Source of the DNA: Bacteroidales bacterium
GTDB lineage: Bacteria > Bacteroidota > Bacteroidia > Bacteroidales > UBA10428
NCBI GenBank assembly: GCA_016934055.1
Contig: JAFGTR010000133.1
Location: forward strand, 1 to 64,000
Length of the DNA stretch: 64,000 nt
Direction of reading: 5' to 3'
In this document: in pieces, positions 51,563 through 61,717 of the stretch
Position numbering within the stretch: the first letter of the stretch is position 1
How the letters are laid out: each line of letters opens with the position of its first letter
Position numbers and translations under genes: made by a program
The notes under the pieces: generated by a model
The model's input: only the letters and a program-made list of their open reading frames with translations
What the model was told of the DNA's origin: nothing
The model's database searches: none

Positions 51563-53014
51563 TCACATCACAGGAGAAAACAATCGTGCAATTCTTTCTG
51601 CCAGCTTGATATATACCGGACGCATTTTCCATTCGTCATAGCTTACATTTTTAGCATGAAGTATATCGTTATAAAATACATTGCTCATATTTTCAGAAAA
51701 TTTCATATTATAAATGATAGCGTTAACTTCAAAATCAAGATTAAAACTTCGGTGATTCATATTAGCAGTTCCTATAACGGCGAAAGAATTATCAATGACC
51801 ATAGTTTTTGCATGAATGAATCCTTTTTGATAGAAATATATCTCAACGCCTGATCTCATAAGTTCTCCGTAATATGATCGTGCTGCTGCGTTAACTATTT
51901 TTGAATCGGATTTATCGGGAACCAGTATTTTTACAGAAACACCCCCAAGGGAAGCCATTTTAATTCCATCGATAATGCTGCCACCGGGTATGAAATATGG
52001 CGTCGTGATGAGAATTTCCTTTTTGGCCATTGTAATGGCTCTCAGTAAAGATAACATTATTGTGGAATTGGGAGAATCGGGTCCGCTTGAAGCAATCTGA
52101 ACATAAACTTTTTTTCCCGGCCTTTGTTCAATATCGAAAAGAGTACGTTCAGGTTCAAGTTTCTGCCTCGAACAAAAGTTCCAGTCGCACAGAAAAATAT
52201 GCTGCAAAATTAGGATGCCGGGTCCGTCGATGCGCAGATGTGTGTCACGCCAGTAAATTTTCTTTTTATCCTCAGGTTTGTTAATATATTTGTCGGAAAC
52301 GTTTATACCTCCTGTAAAACCTGTTTTCCCGTCAATGATGATTATCTTTCTGTGATTTCTGTAATTTATACGGTTGGCAAAATACATGAGTCTGATACGG
52401 TTAAAAGGATATGCTTCAACACCGCCCTCCCTCAACTCTTTTACCAGTTTCTTGCGAATGGACCGGCTGCCAAAATCATCGTAAATGAAACGTACCTTAA
52501 CACCTTCACGGGCTTTTTCTATAAGAACATCCTTGATCATATTGCCAACAATATCGTTTTCATAAATATAATACTCAAGGTGGATATGTTTCTGTGCTGA
52601 CTTCAGGGCCTCAATGACTTCGGGGAATTTTTCCTCGCCGTTAATGAGGAGCTTCACAAGGTTACCATTGGTAAGCGGACTTAAATTATCACGAAGCAAC
52701 AGGTTAACCAGGCCTTCTTCATTGCCAACGCCATCTGCATCCAATGCCAGGTTTTTTTTAGTTGATGCAATGATCCTTTTATTCAGGTCTTCAAACCTCT
52801 TTTCATCGGTAATTAACTTCTTGCTGTAAATAATACGTTTGCGGTAGTTGATTCCAAACATGAAATAAAACAGCATACCACCAAAAGGGACAAAGACAAC
52901 CAATAAAAGATAAGAAATCGTTTTACTGGTATTTCGCGTATCATATATAATACGCAGACAAACCAGCACCAGTATAATACCGTAGAGGATTTCCAACAGT
53001 AAAACCCAGTTCAT
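51563..53014 (-). CDS. cls: Cardiolipin synthase (phospholipase D superfamily)
   Basis: Two HKD motifs: NHRKIIIIDGKTGFTGG and HAKTMVIDNSFAVIGTANMNHRSF; two N-terminal TM segments. Confidence 0.93.
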   Translation of the reverse strand: MNWVLLLEILYGIILVLVCLRIIYDTRNTSKTISYLLLVVFVPFGGMLFYFMFGINYRKRIIYSKKLITDEKRFEDLNKRIIASTKKNLALDADGVGNEEGLVNLLLRDNLSPLTNGNLVKLLINGEEKFPEVIEALKSAQKHIHLEYYIYENDIVGNMIKDVLIEKAREGVKVRFIYDDFGSRSIRKKLVKELREGGVEAYPFNRIRLMYFANRINYRNHRKIIIIDGKTGFTGGINVSDKYINKPEDKKKIYWRDTHLRIDGPGILILQHIFLCDWNFCSRQKLEPERTLFDIEQRPGKKVYVQIASSGPDSPNSTIMLSLLRAITMAKKEILITTPYFIPGGSIIDGIKMASLGGVSVKILVPDKSDSKIVNAAARSYYGELMRSGVEIYFYQKGFIHAKTMVIDNSFAVIGTANMNHRSFNLDFEVNAIIYNMKFSENMSNVFYNDILHAKNVSYDEWKMRPVYIKLAERIARLFSPVM

Positions 53015-53210
53015 GCTGCGTGATATAATAAGACAGGAATCAATCCGGTAATTAATTTACAGAGATATATTGTTTTTGACTTTTCCCAAATCCACTATTT
53101 GTTTTCTATATTCGTAATATGAATTTAAGTGAAATTAATGTTTTTATCCCGTAATTTTTAATTCAAAATTAAGAGTTAGTGTTTTTAAACATCAAATTGA
53201 TCCATCAATC

Positions 53211-56200
53211 ATGTTAAACAATAACAAGTTGAAACAAATTTTAATAGTAGTTCCCGGAATTTTACTGTCACTGACATTGTATGCATTTACTGATAAAACG
53301 GGGGAGTATCCCCGGTACAATCAAAAGCGGGAATTGCGCTATGAGCCTTATGGCAAAGGTTTTATTATTACCAACGGGATAAAAAGGTTTAACCGTGCTT
53401 TATATGGAACCAACACAGGATTTCGTGTTGAAGCTGGTGATCTGCCAGAGTTCGCATTGTATATGCCTCGCATGGGAGGTACTCTTCGTCTGGGTTTAAT
53501 CCGGTCTGATTCATCAAAATGGTTGATTAATGCTGAAAACATATCAGCTTGTTATGAAAGCGGGAGTATGACATATCTGATTGAAGATCCATTTCTTTCA
53601 GAAGGAAAGCTTCATCTGAAACTGCTGGCTATGGCCGATGCCGATGGTCTCATTCTGATGATAAAGGGAGACAGGATGCCGGACAATCTGGAGCTGTTCT
53701 GGACATTTGGTGGCGCCAGTGGTAAAAAATTTTTCCGTGAAGGTGACCTGGGAGCAGATCCTGAATCAAGTTTCTTTCTCATCCCTGAGAATTGCATGAG
53801 CAACGAATTTTTTATTTCCGGCAATACCTTTGACCTGTATTATGGCCAGGGTAAAATACCAGCAAATAAAGGAGATACTGAAAACAACACTGAATCTTCT
53901 CCCGGGGAAAGTGAAGCCACCCGTTTAAAAAGCAAGTATCACCTGTTCGGAATTGTACCGGTAGATTCTGAAATACGATTAAGCGATGCTTCGAAACAGG
54001 AAAATCCGCTTCAGTTATTTCATTCAGAAAATGAAGAAACCCCTGTAATATCAGGACGTTTAAAACCTGCGGATGAAACATGTTATTTTGTCATACTGAA
54101 TCCTGATACAAAAAAAGAGCCCGGATATGACAATATAGCACTGCTGTTTGATCAGGCTGAAACAGCAAGAAAGGTAATTGCCGGTCAGATTGAGATCAAA
54201 ACTCCTGATCCATATATCAACGCGGTTGGTGCAAGTCTTTCAACAGCTGCTGATGCTGTTTGGGATGGTCAGTCGTTTATGCATGGTGCAATTGCCTGGC
54301 GTATGCCATTGCATGGCTGGCGGGGTGCTTATGTTGCTGACTGCCTTGGCTGGCATGACCGGGCAAAAACACATTTCCGGGGTTATTTCAAGGCGCAATA
54401 CACCGAACCTGAATCCGGACCCAGTGTTCCGGATATAAAAACACACCTGGCCCGGCAAAAAGAAGAAAAGGGTACCGCTCTCTTTACCAATGGCTATATC
54501 AGCCGGAGGCCCGGTAAGCTGAGCGAACCGCACCATTACGATATGAACCTAGTGTTTATATCACAATTGTTATCACATTTTCGCTGGACTGGTGATGTGG
54601 ATTTTCTGCGTGAATGCTGGCCGGTATTGGAACGCCATCTGGCCTGGGAAAAAAGATGCTTTGATGGCAATAATGACGGGCTGTATGATGCCTATGCCAG
54701 CATTTGGGCCAGTGATGCCCTTCAATACAGTGGTGGAGGCGTTACACATTCTTCCGCTTATAATTACCAGGCTAACCTGATGGCTGCTGAGCTGGCATTG
54801 CTAATAGGCAAAGACCCGTCGCCATACCTGGCAGAAGCAGAAAAAATTAAAAACGCTGTAAACAAACAACTGTGGATGCCTGAAAAAGGTTGGTTTGCCG
54901 AGTATAAAGATCTGCTGGGTAATCAACTGGTTCATCCCTCTGCCGGTGTATGGACAATTTATCATGCCATAGATGAAGGACTGGCTGATCCGTTTCAGGC
55001 ATACCAGTCAACACAATATATCGATAAACACATTCCGCATATTCCTGTTGAAGCAGAAGGACTGGAATCTCAGAAATACTACACCCTTGCCACCACCAAC
55101 TGGATGCCTTATACCTGGTCGATCAACAATGTTGCGCTGGCTGAGGTATTGCATACTGCACTGGCATACTGGCAGAGCGGACGGAACCAAAAAGCATTCG
55201 AACTTGCCAAAAGCAGCTTTATGGATTATATGTTCCTGGGAAACAGTCCGGGTAATTTTGGACAACTTTCATTTTACGACGCCTTCAGAGGTGAATTATA
55301 CCGTGACTTTGCCGATCCTGTGGCCATGGCCGCCCGTACGCTTGTGGAAGGTCTGTTTGGCATTTTGCCCGATATGATCAATCATAAGCTGACTATTAAA
55401 CCGGGCTGGCCATCAGATTGGGAACATGCATCAATAGAAACACCTGATATTCAGTTAAATTATCAAAGAGAAGATTATACAGATAAATATCAAATCATCT
55501 CTCGTTTTCCAAAGGATATCATGTTAAATCTGGTTTTATTTGCCCGCTATGATAAAATCAGGTCGGTAACTGTAAACGGAAAAGAAATAAACTATAAGGT
55601 GGATGGGAATGCGATTGGAAATCCGGTAATTATTATTGAAACCGAAATCAGCAATAAAGCAGAGGTCAGAATCCGGTGGAAAGGTTCGGAAATCGAAGTG
55701 CCTGTAATACATGATTTTTATGCCCAGGGTGATATTATGGATATTCAGCTGAAATTAGCATCTGTTCTTGATATTTATGATCCTCAGAAGATATTGAATA
55801 TAACGCGCCGGAATGAAAAAAATCTTTCAGCAGGTTTAAAAGGGGAATTGGGACGGAAAACGGCTTTCCTGAAATTAAAGCAAAATAATTTGGTTTGGTG
55901 GCAGGCTGTTTCGTTTGATCTGTTCCCGCCTGTTCAATTTATCTATGAAGAACTGCAGCCAAAAGATAAACTGGCTTTTAAAATTCAGAATAACTTGTCG
56001 AAACCCTTGATAGGGAGATGGTCTGTTGGATCTATGAAAGAAAGCATTGAAATTCCACCCGCATCAATATCCGGTCTGATTATCGTTTCCGACGGACTGA
56101 TTCCCGGAAGTAACAAAGCAGAGTTTTACGAAAACCATAATACAATTGCAGAAAACATAATCAACTGGAATATTTCCGCTGATGCTAAAGCGGCTTATGA

Positions 56201-56909
56201 AAAACTCGATATATCCTCAATGTTTAATGACCGTGTAACCAACATCTTCAAGGAACAGTATTATTCCCCTCGTTCGCCTTACCCCACCTTGAGTATTCCT
56301 GTGCAGGGAATCGGAGACTGGTGTTCATTCAGTGAAATGGAAGAAATAGATGATTCCGGGTTGCGCGTGGAAGCCGGTTCTGAAGGAATAATTACTTCAC
56401 CGCAGGGCATCCCGTTTTTTACACCGGGTGAAGAGGACAAAAACATTATTTTTACTTCAAAGTGGGACAATTATCCCGATTCAGTTATACTGCCAGTCTC
56501 CGGGAAGGCCTCGCATATTTATTTGCTGATGGCAGGTTCAGCCCATCACATGCAGATAAATATGATAAATGGACGATTTGAGGTTAGATATGCTGATGGT
56601 TCCGTGGATTTACTGTCCCTTAAAAGTCCGGAAAACTGGTGGCCGATAGAGCAGGATTATTATGAAGATGGTTTTGCTTTTAAAGTCAATGCTCCGCAAC
56701 CACTGCGGTTGTATCTGAAAACAGGCGAATGGCACCTTGATTCGTATGATATTTTGTCAAAAAACAAGACTATTCGGATTGATGGCGGCGCTGCTTTATT
56801 GCTGGATTTGCCGTTGAATCTGAACAAAGAACTGGCTGCTCTCAAATTGGAAACGAACACCAACGATGTTGTCATTGGCTTAATGGCTGTAACTTTGAGA
56901 AGAAACTAA
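53211..56909 (+). CDS. Large secreted DUF4450-like protein with alpha/alpha-barrel glycosidase-like central region
   Basis: N-terminal region resembling DUF4450 (RYNQKRELRYEPYGKGFIITNGIKRFNRALYGTNTGFRVEAGDLPEFALYMPRMGG); six-hairpin-like centre (VADCLGWHDRAKTHFRGYF...FLRECWPVLERHLAWEKRCFD). Confidence 0.75.
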   Translation: MLNNNKLKQILIVVPGILLSLTLYAFTDKTGEYPRYNQKRELRYEPYGKGFIITNGIKRFNRALYGTNTGFRVEAGDLPEFALYMPRMGGTLRLGLIRSDSSKWLINAENISACYESGSMTYLIEDPFLSEGKLHLKLLAMADADGLILMIKGDRMPDNLELFWTFGGASGKKFFREGDLGADPESSFFLIPENCMSNEFFISGNTFDLYYGQGKIPANKGDTENNTESSPGESEATRLKSKYHLFGIVPVDSEIRLSDASKQENPLQLFHSENEETPVISGRLKPADETCYFVILNPDTKKEPGYDNIALLFDQAETARKVIAGQIEIKTPDPYINAVGASLSTAADAVWDGQSFMHGAIAWRMPLHGWRGAYVADCLGWHDRAKTHFRGYFKAQYTEPESGPSVPDIKTHLARQKEEKGTALFTNGYISRRPGKLSEPHHYDMNLVFISQLLSHFRWTGDVDFLRECWPVLERHLAWEKRCFDGNNDGLYDAYASIWASDALQYSGGGVTHSSAYNYQANLMAAELALLIGKDPSPYLAEAEKIKNAVNKQLWMPEKGWFAEYKDLLGNQLVHPSAGVWTIYHAIDEGLADPFQAYQSTQYIDKHIPHIPVEAEGLESQKYYTLATTNWMPYTWSINNVALAEVLHTALAYWQSGRNQKAFELAKSSFMDYMFLGNSPGNFGQLSFYDAFRGELYRDFADPVAMAARTLVEGLFGILPDMINHKLTIKPGWPSDWEHASIETPDIQLNYQREDYTDKYQIISRFPKDIMLNLVLFARYDKIRSVTVNGKEINYKVDGNAIGNPVIIIETEISNKAEVRIRWKGSEIEVPVIHDFYAQGDIMDIQLKLASVLDIYDPQKILNITRRNEKNLSAGLKGELGRKTAFLKLKQNNLVWWQAVSFDLFPPVQFIYEELQPKDKLAFKIQNNLSKPLIGRWSVGSMKESIEIPPASISGLIIVSDGLIPGSNKAEFYENHNTIAENIINWNISADAKAAYEKLDISSMFNDRVTNIFKEQYYSPRSPYPTLSIPVQGIGDWCSFSEMEEIDDSGLRVEAGSEGIITSPQGIPFFTPGEEDKNIIFTSKWDNYPDSVILPVSGKASHIYLLMAGSAHHMQINMINGRFEVRYADGSVDLLSLKSPENWWPIEQDYYEDGFAFKVNAPQPLRLYLKTGEWHLDSYDILSKNKTIRIDGGAALLLDLPLNLNKELAALKLETNTNDVVIGLMAVTLRRN

Positions 56910-57104
56910 ACTGTTATCACAGAGTAATCTCATACTGCAATCCATTATCTTACCCCTAACTTTAAATTTTCAAATATAAACCTCTATCAGAGCCAACTCT
57001 TTTTAAACTATTTATCAAATTAATGGTTTTGAATAATTTCTCCATAGTCCTAAATATGTTTTAACTTTACTGTTTGGTTAATTATTCCTTAGGCTCTTGA
57101 TGTA

Positions 57105-57374
57105 TTGAAAATATACATCAGAAATATGGTCTGCATACGTTGCCAAATGATAGTATTGAGTAAACTTGAAAAGCTCGAATCGAATTTTATTGATGTAAAA
57201 ATCAGAGAAGACAACATAATTGGTGATATACCACCTGAAAAGTTGAAGCAACTGGATGTTGCATTAAAAAAATCCGGACTGCAATTGATGGATAATGAAA
57301 AAGTATTCAGGTCGAAACCATTTCTCACTTTGACATTTTTATTCAGATTAATGATGGCTGTGCAGAAGTATTAA
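57105..57374 (+). pseudogene. Truncated HMA-like N-terminus of an AraC-type regulator, TTG start, HTH part missing
   Basis: KIYIRNMVCIRCQMIVLSKLEKLESNFIDVKIREDNIIGDIPPEKLKQLDVALKKSGLQLMDNEK matches the remembered N-terminus of Bacteroidota AraC regulators (MKxYIKNMVCxRC...); no HTH before the next gene. Confidence 0.55.
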
Positions 57375-57476
57375 TTGATGAAAAATACAATAGTTAAAAA
57401 CAAAAAGAGCGAATTATAGAGTGTGTATTTACACAAATAATGTTGATGTTATCCTTTAAAGAAGATATACTTCTTA

Positions 57477-59741
57477 GTGGACATAGTATTTAATAAAAAT
57501 AAACAAATGAAGATTGCTTTTATAGGCACATACCCTCCAAGAGAATGCGGCATTGGTACTTTTACACGTGACCTGTTTAATTCAGTTGTAATCAACAATA
57601 AAAAAACCGGATTTTCGAATGATGGTTTTGTTGTGGCATTAAACGATTTCACTAATAATTATGAATATCCTGAAGAGGTAAAACTAACAATCAGGCAGGA
57701 ACACCAGGAAGATTATATACAGGCTGTAAAATTTATCAATCTTAGTGGCGCAGACATTTGCGTGCTCGAACACGAGTTCGGTATATTTGGTGGTCAAAAT
57801 GGGATATATATATTACCCTTATTGCACCGATTGGAAGTTCCGCTCATTGTTACGCTGCACACCTTACTTAAAGCACCATCCTATAATGAAAAGGCTGTAT
57901 TACAGGAAATCTGTAAAATGGCAAGTCAAATAGTGGTAATGAGCCATAAAGCCATTGATTTTCTCGTTAATATTTATGACGTTCCGGAAGAAAAAATTGC
58001 TTTTATAGAGCATGGTGTTCCTGACCTTGAATTCAGTGTTGAAAAATCAAAAAATGAGTTTAAGCTTGAACAAAAAAAAGTACTCATGACATTTGGCTTT
58101 ATTAGCCGTAATAAAGGCATTGAAACAGTAATCAGAGCTTTACCAAAAGTGATTGAAAAACATCCAAATGTGATTTACTTGGTATTAGGCAAAACCCATC
58201 CCAATGTTTTGAGACACTCAGGCGAAGAGTATCGAATATTTTTAATGCGCCTGGTCAAAAATCTTCAATTGGAAAATCAGGTGGTTTTTTTGAATGAATT
58301 TATCGATGTTAAAGACCTGTTTAAATACTTGTCGGCTACCGATATTTATATTACGCCTTATTTAAATGAGGCTCAAATAACAAGTGGTACACTTTCGTAC
58401 GCGATAGGCGTGGGATCGGCGGTAATTTCAACACCCTACTGGCATGCCTCGGAATTATTGGCTGATGGCCGGGGAAGGCTGTTTAACTTCAATGATTCAG
58501 ATGAATTAACCACTATCTTAATGGAACTTCTGGACAATCCTGATGAGTTAAATATGCTTAAACACAAAGCCAGGGCATATGGTATGAGAATAACATGGCC
58601 AAAAACAGGTGAAAAATATGTTGCACTTGCAAAACAAATTATTCAACAAGGGATTGTGGAACTGGTAAAAAAAGACACCCTGTTTGATTCACTTATCCTG
58701 CCTCCATTTTCGCTTACCCATATTAATAGACTTACAGATGATACAGGTATTATTCAACATGCCAAGTTTGGTGTTCCAAACTTAAAGGAAGGTTATTGCC
58801 TTGATGATAATTCACGGGCTTTATTAATGGTATTAATGGCATACAGGCAAATGAAGGATGTTCGTGCTCTTGAATTATCGCCTGTTTATTTGAGCTATAT
58901 CCATTATATGCAAAATAAGGATGGTACTTTCAGAAATTTTTTAAGTTTTAGCAGAAACTATCTTGATGAGCTTGGTTCTGAAGATTCTTTCGGACGTACT
59001 ATTTGGGCGCTGGGATATTTAATGGGCAATGCCCCCAATGATGCTTATTACCAAACGGGCCGGTTGTTGTTTTTTAATGCTGCCCCTAATTTTGAAAAAT
59101 TAAAATCAATTAGAAGTATTGCGAATACTATGATTGGGATTTGTTATTATCTTAAAACAAATCCCATGGATGATTCTATGACAGAAAGGCTACGGAATAT
59201 GGCCCACAAACTGATTACAGAGTACGAAAAAAACGAATCTGATGATTGGAAGTGGTTCGAATCGCTGCTTGCTTATGATAATGGCATATTGCCTTTGGCG
59301 CTTCTACATTCGGCAGAAATCCTGAACGAGGATAAAGTATTGGAAGTAGCTATAAATTCCATGCAGTTTCTTACTGACCATACACTTAACGATAATTACC
59401 TGTCAATAATCGGTAACGAAAAATGGTACATGAAAGACGGTGAACGCTCCACATTCGCGCAGCAACCTATTGATGCTATGGCCATGGTTTTAATGTATCA
59501 CCGGGCTTTTCATGTAACTAAAGATAAAGAATACCTGAACAAACTGTATACTTCATTTTTATGGTTTCTGGGTGAAAACGATCTTAGAATGAGTTTGTAC
59601 GATTTCGAAACCAAAGGTTGTTGCGATGGCTTTGAGAGTTATGGGGTGAACCGTAATCAGGGAGCCGAAAGCTCACTGGCCTATTTAATTTCTCATCTAA
59701 CGGTTTTGCAGGCCTATGAAGAATTTAATTATAGGAATTAA
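57477..59741 (+). CDS. GT4 glycosyltransferase fused to a C-terminal alpha/alpha-barrel-like domain (start more likely ATG at 57507)
   Basis: KIAFIGTYPPRECGIGTFTRDLF; GT-B motifs LMTFGFISRNKGIETVIRALP, YITPYLNEAQITSGTLSYAIGVGSAVISTPYWHASELL; C-terminal LDDNSRALLMVLMAY...CDGFESYGVNRNQGAESSLAYLISHL. Confidence 0.88.
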   Translation: MDIVFNKNKQMKIAFIGTYPPRECGIGTFTRDLFNSVVINNKKTGFSNDGFVVALNDFTNNYEYPEEVKLTIRQEHQEDYIQAVKFINLSGADICVLEHEFGIFGGQNGIYILPLLHRLEVPLIVTLHTLLKAPSYNEKAVLQEICKMASQIVVMSHKAIDFLVNIYDVPEEKIAFIEHGVPDLEFSVEKSKNEFKLEQKKVLMTFGFISRNKGIETVIRALPKVIEKHPNVIYLVLGKTHPNVLRHSGEEYRIFLMRLVKNLQLENQVVFLNEFIDVKDLFKYLSATDIYITPYLNEAQITSGTLSYAIGVGSAVISTPYWHASELLADGRGRLFNFNDSDELTTILMELLDNPDELNMLKHKARAYGMRITWPKTGEKYVALAKQIIQQGIVELVKKDTLFDSLILPPFSLTHINRLTDDTGIIQHAKFGVPNLKEGYCLDDNSRALLMVLMAYRQMKDVRALELSPVYLSYIHYMQNKDGTFRNFLSFSRNYLDELGSEDSFGRTIWALGYLMGNAPNDAYYQTGRLLFFNAAPNFEKLKSIRSIANTMIGICYYLKTNPMDDSMTERLRNMAHKLITEYEKNESDDWKWFESLLAYDNGILPLALLHSAEILNEDKVLEVAINSMQFLTDHTLNDNYLSIIGNEKWYMKDGERSTFAQQPIDAMAMVLMYHRAFHVTKDKEYLNKLYTSFLWFLGENDLRMSLYDFETKGCCDGFESYGVNRNQGAESSLAYLISHLTVLQAYEEFNYRN

Positions 59742-59750
59742 ACTTCAAAA

Positions 59751-60411
59751 ATGTTAATCACCAGGTATCAAAATAACCCTATTCTTACCAAGAATGATTT
59801 ACCATATCCGGTGGCCACAGTGCATAATGCCGCTGTGGTTAAGCATGATGGAAAGGTTTTCGTTAATTACAGAAGCCGATTATAGAAATGTGGTCATATT
59901 CCCCGAAAAATTCAACGGGCTTTGTGCCAGGTTGGATCGCCCGCATTCTGAGATATCGCCATGGTCCGTATGGATAACATATTCACCCGACATTAAATAT
60001 TGGGGCGAATTGAAACTAATCATGAAACCCATGCCGTACCATTGGGATGAGATGAAAATAGGCCCGGGAGCGCCTCCTGTGAAAACGGCCCGTGGGTGGT
60101 TACATATTTATCATGGTGTTTTCCCCACCTTGGATGGATGTATTTACAGTTTGGGAGCAGGTTTGCATAACCTTGATGATCCTTCGGTTATTATTGCTGT
60201 TGCTGACGAATGGATTCTGCAACCGGAACAATAATACGAAATTACAGGATATGTTCATAATGTGGTTTTTTGTTGTGGAGCTGTTTTGGAAGATGATAAG
60301 AGCCTGAAAATTAATTGGGGAGCAGCTGATACCGTAATGTGCACGGGAACTCTGCATATTGAATCGTTGGTTGATCAGTGTTTGGAGAATAGCAGGCCCG
60401 CAATGGGGTGA
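59751..60411 (+). pseudogene. GH130-family phosphorylase/hydrolase remnant with internal deletion/frameshift and a premature stop
   Basis: Frame a: MLITRYQNNPILTKNDLPYPVATVHNAAVVKHDGKVFV; frame b: LITEADYRNVVIFPEKFNG...HWDEMKIGPGAPPVKTARGWLHIYHGVF...ILQPEQ*YEITGYVHNVVFCCGAVLEDDKSLKINWGAADTVMCTGTLHIESLVDQCL. Confidence 0.82.
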
Positions 60412-60449
60412 GGGATGTGTGTGTGTTAAAATAGTGATAAAATTTAGCT

Positions 60450-61529
60450 GTGGATGAATTTTATCGCCAGCAAAAAATGAAATTTACTCATTATACAACA
60501 TATAAACATGATGTCTTAAAAATGAAAATTGCAATACTTTCACCTGTTACCTGGCGTACACCGCCCCTAAAATATGGCCCATGGGAGCAAGTAGCTTCAA
60601 ATATTGCCGAGGGATTGATTGAAAAGGGGGTTGAGGTAACCTTATTTGCAACGGGAAATTCTATCACAAAAGGGAAATTGTCATCTGTATGTGAACGATC
60701 CTGTGCCGAAGATTCGTCCATTGATCCTAAAGTTGCTGAATGCCTGCATATCAGCCATTTAATGGAACAGGCCGATAATTTTGATATAATTCATAATAAT
60801 TTTGACTTTTTACCGCTTACCTATTCCAGATTAATCAAAACACCAATGGTTACAACCATTCATGGTTTTTCATCTCCTGAAATTATTCCGGTATATAAAA
60901 AATACAACAACTTTACTCACTATGTTTCTATAAGTAATTCTGACCGAAACCCTGAATTAGATTACGTGGCAACTGTATATAATGGTATTAATATAAATGA
61001 ATTCAAATTTAGCCGGGAATCCGAAGATTATCTGCTGTTTTTCGGAAGGATTCATCCGGAAAAAGGAACTCATGAAGCGATAGAAATCGCAAAAAAAACA
61101 AAAAGAAAGCTTATTATTTCCGGGTTAATTCAGGATAAGGAATACTTTAATCAAAAGGTACAACCATATATTAACAATGATGATATTGTGTTCGTTGGTA
61201 ATTCAGGCCCAAAGGCCCGACTTACACTTTTAAGCAGGGCATGTGCACTTTTACACCCTATTTGTTTTCCGGAGCCTTTTGGTTTGAGTGTTGTTGAAGC
61301 CATGGCTTGTGGCACTCCGGTAGTAGCATTTAACCTGGGCTCTATGCCCGAATTAATTCTTCATGAAAAAACAGGCTTCTTAGTTTCAAATACAGATGAA
61401 GCAATTGAAGCCGTAAAAAAAATTAGTTCGATTAGTCGAAGTCAATGCACCGAATGGGCATCTTCAATGTTTAGCCGGCAAAAAATGATAGAGGGGTATT
61501 TGAAAGTTTACAAGAAAATTATTGGCTAA
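60450..61529 (+). CDS. GT4 family glycosyltransferase (start more likely ATG at 60522)
   Basis: MKIAILSPVTWRTPPLKYGPWEQVASNIAEGL; LLFFGRIHPEKGTHEAIEIA; PICFPEPFGLSVVEAMACGTPVVAFNLGSMPELI. Confidence 0.92.
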   Translation: MDEFYRQQKMKFTHYTTYKHDVLKMKIAILSPVTWRTPPLKYGPWEQVASNIAEGLIEKGVEVTLFATGNSITKGKLSSVCERSCAEDSSIDPKVAECLHISHLMEQADNFDIIHNNFDFLPLTYSRLIKTPMVTTIHGFSSPEIIPVYKKYNNFTHYVSISNSDRNPELDYVATVYNGININEFKFSRESEDYLLFFGRIHPEKGTHEAIEIAKKTKRKLIISGLIQDKEYFNQKVQPYINNDDIVFVGNSGPKARLTLLSRACALLHPICFPEPFGLSVVEAMACGTPVVAFNLGSMPELILHEKTGFLVSNTDEAIEAVKKISSISRSQCTEWASSMFSRQKMIEGYLKVYKKIIG

Positions 61530-61717
61530 AATTCTAAATTATAGATGTTTAAGAAATATATAATAACCTCAATTTCATTTGCTTATCTTATTTTGTTCTA
61601 TGGTTTGATATGCTCCATGTATCCTGAATAATATTTCGTATTTGTAACTCAAAACAAGCTTTATAATAATTGCTTTCTTCAGAAGTTTACTGCCTTTTTC
61701 TTTAAGATACTCTATAT

